Shown here: in pieces, positions 58,619-64,000 of the stretch
Position numbering within the stretch: position 1 is the stretch's first letter
How the letters are laid out: each line of letters opens with the position of its first letter
Source: Candidatus Limosilactobacillus intestinigallinarum
GTDB lineage: Bacteria; Bacillota; Bacilli; Lactobacillales; Lactobacillaceae
DNA length: 64,000 nucleotides
Assembly (NCBI GenBank): GCA_019117285.1
Contig: DXAA01000017.1
Location: forward strand, 45,905-109,904
Direction: 5' to 3'
Translations under genes and position numbers: made by a program
The notes under the pieces: model-generated
What the model saw: only the letters and a program-made list of their open reading frames with translations
What the model was told of the DNA's origin: nothing
The model's database searches: none

Positions 58619-59182
58619 ATGAAAATCAGTCTTAAATCCCTGGCCTGTGATGCCCTGGCGGTGGTCTTGATGATCCTGATCGGCATGATCAGCACCCGTT
58701 TCGTCCTGCCGACAGGCATCTTCGTGGCCCCCTGGGCGGGAATTGTTGCCCTGGCCGTCCTGGTGGCAGCCGGGATCGGGGAGGCCCTCGGCGTGGTGAT
58801 CATCGCCCTGGTGGTCATGTCATTGACCGGAATGACCGATTGGGTGGCAACCGTCGCCATCCTCTTAACGGTGATTGTCCTGGCCTGGTTGGTCGGCTGG
58901 CAGCTCGGTGATCGCACCGTCACTCACCAACAGTTGATCTTCCTCGGCCTGGTCGCCGGTCTGTTGCAGCTGGTCCTGATCGAGGTCGGTCTAGCAATCG
59001 CGGGCCTGCTCTTTGACGGCCAGCTGGCGACCGCCCTGGCCTACGCCCGGCTGGGGCTGTCAACTAGTGTCCTGACCGCCCTGCTCTACGCGGTCTTGAC
59101 CCCGTTACTGGGGCTGGGGACCCGCTGGCTGTGGCGGCACTGGGTTGCACCTACCAATTCTGATAATGAAAATAAAGATTAA
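58619..59182 (+). CDS. membrane protein of unknown function
   Basis: ATG 58619 begins 4 nt after the degV stop; a longer frame overlapping degV is not real. The 187-residue protein starts MKISLKSLACDALAVVLMIL and has about six hydrophobic segments. It ends in a hydrophilic tail (HWVAPTNSDNENKD). No family is recognised; the tight spacing to degV suggests a membrane-linked partner. Confidence 0.6.
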   Translation: MKISLKSLACDALAVVLMILIGMISTRFVLPTGIFVAPWAGIVALAVLVAAGIGEALGVVIIALVVMSLTGMTDWVATVAILLTVIVLAWLVGWQLGDRTVTHQQLIFLGLVAGLLQLVLIEVGLAIAGLLFDGQLATALAYARLGLSTSVLTALLYAVLTPLLGLGTRWLWRHWVAPTNSDNENKD

Positions 59183-59186
59183 GAAT

Positions 59187-59235
59187 AATGCCCGTCAGGC
59201 TCCAGAAATGTTCTGGTGCCTGGCGGGCATTTTGT
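59187..59235. terminator. terminator
   Basis: AATGCCCGTCAGGC pairs with GCCTGGCGGGCATT (one mismatch), with an inner CAGAA/TTCTG stem, followed by TTTG. The following 59236-59348 has no gene. Confidence 0.85.
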
Positions 59236-59348
59236 GTAATGAAAAAGGACGCTTGTTAGGCGCCCGCAACCGGCTCGACCCAGGTAATCAACTGAGGCCA
59301 TTTTGCACACCGGCATAATTCTCCTGATGTATTTACTACACCATTTTA

Positions 59349-60005
59349 TTACTTCTCGGCATTCCACTCGGCCTTGAATTCGGTCAGGAAGTCGAGCATG
59401 ACCTGCTGACGGTGCGCGGCGATCTGGCGGGCGGTCGCCGTCTGCAGCATGCCCGATAGCTTGAGGATCTTCTCATAGAAGTGGTTGATGATTGTTTCGT
59501 CGGCCAGGTTACGGTATTCCGCCCGGCTCATGTTCTGGCGGGGCTTGATCGCCGGGTCGTAGATCTTCTCGTGGTGGCCACCGCCGTAGTAGATCGCCCG
59601 GGTGATGCCGAGGGCGCCGATCGCATCCAGCCAGTCGGCGTCGCGGACGATCTTGCCGACGATCGAGAGGTGGATCGGCACGCCGTCGAGGGTATGGGCA
59701 AAGGAGATGTTGCTGATGGCGTCCATGATCGTGGCCACCTGGTCCGCCGTGAAGTCGTGGGCATTCAGGTAGTCACGCAGCTCCCGTTCGGCTGCCGGGA
59801 TGCTGGCGACCAACTTCTCATCGATTGTGTCGTGGAGGTAGGCGGCGACCACCGGCAGGAAGGGGTCGACCCCTTCGCCGGCCGCCAGCCGTCGGGCCAT
59901 CTTAACGACCCGGTTGATGTGGTCCATGCCGTGCCCGGTCTTGTCCTGACCGAGCTTGGCAACGGTGTATTTTTTGACTGCGACAATTTGCGCTTCCTGC
60001 TTCAT
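59349..60005 (-). CDS. HD-domain phosphohydrolase
   Basis: The 218-residue protein starts MKQEAQIVAVKKYTVAKLGQ, with HGMDHINRVVKMARRLA (first His), AAYLHDTIDEKL (HD pair) and VGKIVRDADWLDAIGALGIT (final Asp). This is the metal-dependent HD superfamily close to YedJ-type proteins. These hydrolyse nucleotide or other phosphoesters; the substrate is unknown. It is divergent from the GT8 gene at 60088. Confidence 0.85.
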   Translation of the reverse strand: MKQEAQIVAVKKYTVAKLGQDKTGHGMDHINRVVKMARRLAAGEGVDPFLPVVAAYLHDTIDEKLVASIPAAERELRDYLNAHDFTADQVATIMDAISNISFAHTLDGVPIHLSIVGKIVRDADWLDAIGALGITRAIYYGGGHHEKIYDPAIKPRQNMSRAEYRNLADETIINHFYEKILKLSGMLQTATARQIAAHRQQVMLDFLTEFKAEWNAEK

Positions 60006-60087
60006 GATAAGTCTCCATTCCTGATTTCACCCAACCGGTCCCACCGTCAGTTGCTATAATGAACAATATGTAAGGAGGACCATTCGG

Positions 60088-60906
60088 ATGAACTTATTAT
60101 TCTCAATTGATGACCATTATACCACCCAGTTGGCGACCGTCCTGCTCTCAATCAGGGTCAGCACGCCCGCCCGCAGTTTTGACGTCTACGTGATTCAGAA
60201 GCAGCCGCTTAAAGAAGGGGCGAAGCTAGCAGCCTTCTGTCGGCAGTTGGGGATGACCTACCACCCGGTGCTGGTCAAGAACGCGATGTTCAAGGATGCC
60301 CCGGTTACCGACCGCTATCCGACGACGATCTACTACCGGCTCCTGGCCCACAAGCTCCTACCAACCAACCTGCACAAGATCCTCTACCTGGATGCCGACG
60401 TGCTCTGCATCAACGACCTGACCCGCCTGTACGCAACCGACCTGTCCGACTACCTCTACGCTTCGGCCATCCACACCGGACTGACCAACACCACCGAGGT
60501 GATCAACAAGATTCGCCTGCAGAACTTTGACGCCGATGGCTACTATAACTCCGGGGTCCTCCTGATGAACCTCGACGCCATCCGCCAGCGGGTCCAGCCG
60601 GCCGACATCTTCAACTACATCCGCGACCACATCCTACTCTTACCGGACCAGGACGTCCTCAACGCCCTCTACGGCAAGGATATCAGGTCGGTGCCCGACG
60701 AGCTCTACAACTTCGACACACGTAAGGGGCAGATCTACGAGACAATCTCCTTTGGTGAGTGGACGACCGACTGGGTGGTCAAAAACACCGTTATCCTGCA
60801 TTACTGCGGCCGCGATAAGCCCTGGCTGGTCAAGAAGAACAGCGGGCGCTACACGGCATTATACAAGCACTACTTCCACGTCGCCCAGCGTTTGCTCCGC
60901 GCCTAG
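60088..60906 (+). CDS. GT8-family glycosyltransferase
   Basis: ATG 60088 follows AAGGAGGAC. The 272-residue protein starts MNLLFSIDDHYTTQLATVLL and has the DxD motif KILYLDADVLCINDL. YYNSGVLLMNLDAIRQR and LPDQDVLNALYGKDIRSVPD are typical of GT8 (LPS/galactosyl-type) enzymes. ILHYCGRDKPWLVKKNSGRY is the C-terminal HxxGxxKPW-like metal site. It would add a hexose to a surface glycan or glycolipid; no polysaccharide cluster is adjacent. Its stop overlaps the next gene's stop by 4 nt (convergent). Confidence 0.9.
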   Translation: MNLLFSIDDHYTTQLATVLLSIRVSTPARSFDVYVIQKQPLKEGAKLAAFCRQLGMTYHPVLVKNAMFKDAPVTDRYPTTIYYRLLAHKLLPTNLHKILYLDADVLCINDLTRLYATDLSDYLYASAIHTGLTNTTEVINKIRLQNFDADGYYNSGVLLMNLDAIRQRVQPADIFNYIRDHILLLPDQDVLNALYGKDIRSVPDELYNFDTRKGQIYETISFGEWTTDWVVKNTVILHYCGRDKPWLVKKNSGRYTALYKHYFHVAQRLLRA

Positions 60907-61454
60907 TCGACGATCGTGGCCCCGAGGCTGTTCTGAAAGTGGTCAAAGGCCCACTCGTCGCCGTGCGCGGTGAAGGTCGCGACCCCGCGGCGGGGGATGG
61001 TGAGTTGGTAGTCCAGGTTGTAGGCGCTGATCGCCGTGTGGAGGACGCAGATGTCGGTGCAAACCCCGCTGATCCAGAGGTCGGTGATCCGCCGCTCGCG
61101 GAGGTAGTTGTCGAGGTTGGTGTTGGCAAAGGACGAATAGCGGTTCTTGGCAAAGAGCTCGACCCGGTCGCTGTCCCGGTGGGCCTGGTACCAGTCACCG
61201 ACCTGGCCGTAGAGGTCCTGGCCTGGCGTCCCGATGATGTTGTGGGGCGGAAAGAGCTTCGACTCCGGATGGAAGGGGTCGTGTAAGTGGTGGGCGTCGG
61301 TCGGGAAGAGGACGACGTCACCATCCTGGTAGAAGCGGTCGGCGAGGGCAGTCAGGTAGCCGTCTAGCTGCTGGGCCGGCTTGCCGACCGTCAATGCCCC
61401 GTCATCCGCCACGAAGTCGTTGGTGTAGTCGATAATCAATAGTGCCTTAGTCAT
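60903..61454 (-). CDS. isochorismatase-family hydrolase (nicotinamidase-like)
   Basis: ATG 61454 follows AAAGGAGTGA. The 183-residue protein has the Asp-Lys-Cys triad: LLIIDYTNDFVADDGALTVG (Asp), ELFAKNRYSSFANTNLDNYL (Lys) and WISGVCTDICVLHTAISAYN (Cys). FPTDAHHLHDPFHPES is like the metal/substrate loop of PncA. It probably hydrolyses nicotinamide to nicotinate in NAD salvage; a related amidase role is possible. It is in an array with the DNA glycosylase upstream (45 nt apart). Confidence 0.85.
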   Translation of the reverse strand: MTKALLIIDYTNDFVADDGALTVGKPAQQLDGYLTALADRFYQDGDVVLFPTDAHHLHDPFHPESKLFPPHNIIGTPGQDLYGQVGDWYQAHRDSDRVELFAKNRYSSFANTNLDNYLRERRITDLWISGVCTDICVLHTAISAYNLDYQLTIPRRGVATFTAHGDEWAFDHFQNSLGATIVD

Positions 61455-61498
61455 AATGATCACTCCTTTGGTTTTCAAACAGTGTAGCACCTTTTCCC

Positions 61499-62140
61499 TC
61501 AGAGGACGAGGGTGTCGCCGGCCAGGAAGCTCTCCTGAAACTTCGCCAGCGGGTGGAAGTAGACCTTACCGAACTCGTCGATCAGGCCGTGGAAATCCTG
61601 GGCCATCGCCGGAGTGAAATCGGCCGGCAGGGTGCAGCGCCGGGCCAGGCTCCGGTAGTCGGTCAGCCCGGTCACCCCCAGACAGGTAAAGAGGGTTCGG
61701 GCGTACTTGTCACTGATGAAGGTCGGCAGGTCGAAAATATAGGTCAGCAGGACGTCGGCGGTCTCGGGCCCGACCCCGTGGCGGGCGCGCAGCTCCTGAC
61801 GGAGGCGCGTCCCGTAGTGCTGTCGGATGGCGGGGTAGTCGTAGTCGCCCCGGGCCAACCAGGACAGGACGCTGACCAGGGCCCGGCTCTTGTTGCGGTA
61901 GAAGCCCGCCGGCCGGACCAGGTCGTGCAACTTCTCCGGCGGCAGGGCCAGGATGCGGTCGGGTTGAAGGTCGGTGGCATCGCGGAGGAGGGTCAGGGCC
62001 CGGTCGGCGTTGCGCCAGTTGGTGTTCTGGATCAGGATTGCTCCAATGATAATCTCTTCCTTGCTGTCGGCGGGCCACCAGCCGGACGGGCCCATGTTGG
62101 CGCGCATTTTGGTGTAGAGCTGACTGATGGTGAGCTGCAT
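61499..62140 (-). CDS. endonuclease III-like HhH-GPD DNA glycosylase
   Basis: The 213-residue protein has ADSKEEIIIGAILIQNTNWR, the GPD helix-hairpin-helix (RARHGVGPETADVLLTYIFD) and the catalytic Asp in PTFISDKYARTLFTCLGV. There is no C-terminal Cys cluster, so no [4Fe-4S] centre. This is the Firmicutes endonuclease III-domain subgroup in base excision repair. The catalytic Lys of true Nth (HhH loop) is replaced by Glu/Thr-type residues, so a monofunctional glycosylase is likelier. Confidence 0.8.
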   Translation of the reverse strand: MQLTISQLYTKMRANMGPSGWWPADSKEEIIIGAILIQNTNWRNADRALTLLRDATDLQPDRILALPPEKLHDLVRPAGFYRNKSRALVSVLSWLARGDYDYPAIRQHYGTRLRQELRARHGVGPETADVLLTYIFDLPTFISDKYARTLFTCLGVTGLTDYRSLARRCTLPADFTPAMAQDFHGLIDEFGKVYFHPLAKFQESFLAGDTLVL

Positions 62141-62180
62141 GGTGATCGACTCCTTTCTCCTATATTTTCACCGCAAAATA

Positions 62181-62225
62181 AAAATCGGTCAACCGCCGCG
62201 CATCGCACGTGAGGCTGATCGATTT
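62181..62225. terminator. terminator between two minus-strand genes
   Basis: AAAATCGGTCAACC pairs with GGCTGATCGATTT (imperfect). It terminates the upstream DUF915 gene's neighbour region or acts on both strands. Confidence 0.5.
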
Positions 62226-62229
62226 GTGC

Positions 62230-63066
62230 TTACTTACCCCAGAAGAACCGGATCAGGATCTTGTTGACCTGGGGGTTGTGGTGGAGGAGCTCATGCTTGG
62301 CGTGAGAACCAGTGATCTTCTTCTCCGCGTAGGACTTGGCCCGGCCGTTTAGCAGGTACTTCAGGGCCTTACTGGAGTTGTTGGTGACCTCGCTATCGTT
62401 ACCATTGCCGAGGTCCCCGTAGATGTTGAGGACCCTGGTCTGGCGTGGATAGGTATGACGCAGCGGCAGGAGCTTCTGGTAGGTGTCGTTCATCTTCGAC
62501 GGCTTGCCGGTCTTAGCATCGACGGTCAGGTCCGCCGGTTCGTTCCAGCCCATCGCCCCATCGAAGGTCCCGGCCATGGCGACCTGTTTCTGCAGTTGGG
62601 GGAGCTTCTTGTTCTGACAGTTGTTGAGCAGGTAGTACATCACGGCCATGTTGCCCATCGAGTGGGCTTCGATGTTCATTTTCTTGAAGTGGTAGGTATC
62701 CTGGAGCTTGACGATCACGTTCTTGACCCATTGCCCCTGGAGGTCGTAGTCGGAGTTCCGGCTGTTTTCAAAGTTGACCTCGACCAGGGGATTAATCGCG
62801 CCCTTGGGGATCCGACCTTCGAGGGTGACCTGACCATCGGCGGCAACGTCGGCCACGATGGCGGTCTTGCTGACGCCGGCCTTCATGATGTTATCAACCA
62901 TGTACTGCTCAGCGTGGGCACTACTTCCGAAGCCGTGGAAGAAGATGGTTGGGGTGGTCGATTGAACGTAGCGATTGGATAGCTTTTGGGCGTGACCCGT
63001 GCCCGTGGGAACCAGCACCATCAGGAGGGCTAGCAGGGCCAGGGTCAGCCAACGAAATTTATGCAT
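62230..63066 (-). CDS. secreted alpha/beta hydrolase (DUF915)
   Basis: The 278-residue protein has a signal peptide (MHKFRWLTLALLALLMVLVP, cleavage near GHA/QK). TIFFHGFGSSAHAEQYMVDN is the oxyanion-hole region and MNIEAHSMGNMAVMYYLLNN the nucleophile elbow (Ser in HSMGN). GSHAKHELLHHNPQVNKIL carries the catalytic His region. The NIYGDLGNGNDSEVTNNSSK segment is family-typical. The family is exported and its substrate is not known; esterase activity is likely. Confidence 0.85.
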   Translation of the reverse strand: MHKFRWLTLALLALLMVLVPTGTGHAQKLSNRYVQSTTPTIFFHGFGSSAHAEQYMVDNIMKAGVSKTAIVADVAADGQVTLEGRIPKGAINPLVEVNFENSRNSDYDLQGQWVKNVIVKLQDTYHFKKMNIEAHSMGNMAVMYYLLNNCQNKKLPQLQKQVAMAGTFDGAMGWNEPADLTVDAKTGKPSKMNDTYQKLLPLRHTYPRQTRVLNIYGDLGNGNDSEVTNNSSKALKYLLNGRAKSYAEKKITGSHAKHELLHHNPQVNKILIRFFWGK

Positions 63067-63226
63067 TGTTGATTACCTTCTTTAATATGATCCCTTCCAT
63101 CATAGCATTTTGCGCCGGGCCCGGACAGGGTAAAATGCTTGTCAGGCAAAAGCAAAGTATGTTACATTATTAAAGTCGTTTTTGACGAACGGATAACAAA
63201 ACTACTCATGAAGGGATGATAGTCCA

Positions 63227-63751
63227 ATGCAAATCAAGCAAGCAACGATGAATGACCTCGACCAGATCATGGCGATCCTGCGTGATGGTCGCGACCAACT
63301 GGCCTCCCAGGGGATCGACCAATGGCAAGGGGACTACCCGAACGTTGAGCACATTAAGGAAGACATCAACAACGGCTTCGCCTACCTGGCCCAATCCGAC
63401 GATGACGAGACGGTTGGCGCCCTGTCGATCGTCGAGGCCCCGGACCACTCCTACGACGAGCTGCACGGTGACTGGCTGATCAACACCGACAAGTACGTGG
63501 TGATCCACCGGGTGGCCATCCACTCCAACCACGCCGGTAAGGGCTACGCATCGGCCCTCTTCACCAACGTGATCGACCACATCAAGCAGCACCGGCCGGA
63601 CATCAAGACGATCCGGATCGACACCCACGAGGACAACAAGATCATGCAGCACCTGATCACCAAGAACGGGTTCACCAAGGTCGGTGAGCTGCACGGTGTC
63701 TACCGGCCAAACGAGATCTCCTATGTCTACGCCCTCTTGACCGGGAACTAA
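63227..63751 (+). CDS. GNAT-family N-acetyltransferase, copy 2
   Basis: The 174-residue protein starts MQIKQATMNDLDQIMAILRD behind GAAGGGATG and parallels the copy at 53331 along its whole length. It has QWQGDYPNVEHIKEDINNGF, HRVAIHSNHAGKGYASALFT and KNGFTKVGELHGVYRPNEIS. The two genes sit 10 kb apart in different contexts, so one is a dispersed duplicate. Function unknown. Confidence 0.85.
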   Translation: MQIKQATMNDLDQIMAILRDGRDQLASQGIDQWQGDYPNVEHIKEDINNGFAYLAQSDDDETVGALSIVEAPDHSYDELHGDWLINTDKYVVIHRVAIHSNHAGKGYASALFTNVIDHIKQHRPDIKTIRIDTHEDNKIMQHLITKNGFTKVGELHGVYRPNEISYVYALLTGN

Positions 63752-63764
63752 AATAACCAACTGG

Positions 63765-63793
63765 AGCACCGCCACCGTGACGGTGCTTTTTTT
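63765..63793 (+). terminator. terminator after GNAT copy 2
   Basis: AGCACCG pairs with CGGTGCT around a 9-nt loop and is followed by T7. The IS605-type element starts immediately after the T-run. Confidence 0.85.
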
Positions 63794-63799
63794 GAAAAC

Positions 63800-63841
63800 G
63801 GGCAAGGAAACACGTTCTTTTAAGAACGTGATGAATTGCCC
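63800..63841 (+). repeat. IS605-type left-end hairpin, copy 2
   Basis: GGGCAA (63800-63805) pairs with TTGCCC (63836-63841), and CACGTTCTT (63811-63819) pairs with AAGAACGTG (63822-63830). This copy has the perfect stems. Confidence 0.85.
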
Positions 63842-63897
63842 ACTCTTTTTTGCACGTAGTGCAGATGGACACGGCAAAATGTGATATTATAATTAAT

Positions 63898-64000
63898 ATG
63901 AAAGATACAAATAGGCTTACATATGGGCGGACTTCCGTCTACAATTTGAACTATCATTTGATCTGGGGTACTAAATACCGTAACAAAGTGCTGAAAGGAC
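63898..64000 (+). CDS. tnpA: IS200/IS605 TnpA transposase (Y1), partial
   Basis: ATG 63898 starts MKDTNRLTYGRTSVYNLNYH, then LIWGTKYRNKVLKG, and runs off the window. This is the conserved N-terminus of IS200/IS605 Y1 tyrosine transposases (YHLIWxTKYR-like). The catalytic HUH and Tyr are beyond the edge. It may mobilise both this element and the tnpB-only relative at 6281. Confidence 0.9.
   Translation, partial: MKDTNRLTYGRTSVYNLNYHLIWGTKYRNKVLKG

Larger units (their letters stand above)
63796..64000 (+). mobile_element. IS200/IS605-family element, left end and tnpA start (continues past the window)
   Basis: The left-end hairpin segment matches that of the element at 6281. It is inserted directly downstream of the GNAT terminator. 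Unlike the first copy, this one has a tnpA start at 63898. Confidence 0.85.

Overview
The window is a stretch of chromosome from a lactobacillus, most likely a G+C-rich Limosilactobacillus-type species. The inference rests on the low-GC Gram-positive gene set (EbsA, DegV, NFACT/RqcH, DUF975, Lreu_0056-type lipoproteins), T-box control, strong GGAGG ribosome-binding sites, and core genes that are clearly G+C-rich beside several A+T-rich, probably imported islands. The species cannot be fixed from the sequence alone.

Layout. 1-2.2 kb: A+T-rich accessory DNA with an integrase relic, a frameshifted PemK/MazF-like toxin gene and a small secreted protein. 2.2-8.5 kb: a phage-type DnaD protein, a small membrane protein, then a gene pair behind a LexA-type SOS box (DUF2325 protein and PLD-fold protein); the PLD gene is split by an IS605-type element whose tnpB has its own SOS box. 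8.6-16.6 kb: RNase HI, ebsA-lspA-rluD, then a carA-carB pair that lacks the catalytic residues of carbamoyl-phosphate synthase, a phosphoesterase and a lipoprotein. 16.7-17.1 kb: tRNA Gly-Glu-Ala-His. 17.2-25.5 kb: sbcDC, small unknowns, sugar transporter, DUF554 protein, acetoin/diacetyl reductase.

25.8-34.8 kb: an A+T-richer accessory stretch with a MazG-like plus GIY-YIG/DUF2075 helicase pair (possible defence), LysR and WYL regulators, decayed OYE, SDR and azoreductase genes, OsmC and LplA. 35.0-38.3 kb: a T-box leader (specifier probably AUG) before an omega-amidase, an aminotransferase and a ketopantoate-reductase-like gene. 38.3-41.9 kb: phosphoribosyltransferase plus NCS2 purine/pyrimidine permease and two lipoproteins. 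42.0-45.6 kb: divergent TetR/SDR module, broken acetyltransferase and AraC genes, a mazEF toxin-antitoxin pair.

45.6-49.7 kb: gluconate kinase, then a cysteine synthase-cystathionine lyase operon preceded by a 28-codon leader peptide with three consecutive Cys codons and a terminator, which looks like a ribosome-mediated cysteine attenuator. 49.9-64 kb: stand-alone ribB, a divergent triosephosphate isomerase followed by an MFS exporter and GNAT, DUF975, an Abi-family gene in A+T-rich DNA, rqcH, degV, HD phosphohydrolase, GT8, a nicotinamidase-like hydrolase, an endonuclease III-like glycosylase, a secreted DUF915 hydrolase, a second GNAT copy, and the left end plus tnpA of a second IS605-type element.

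The most notable items are the Cys-codon attenuator, the apparently inactive CarA/CarB pair, the SOS-controlled DUF2325-PLD module and the MazG/GIY-YIG-DUF2075 pair. No rRNA genes or CRISPR arrays were seen. All assignments come from reading the sequence; no database search was run.
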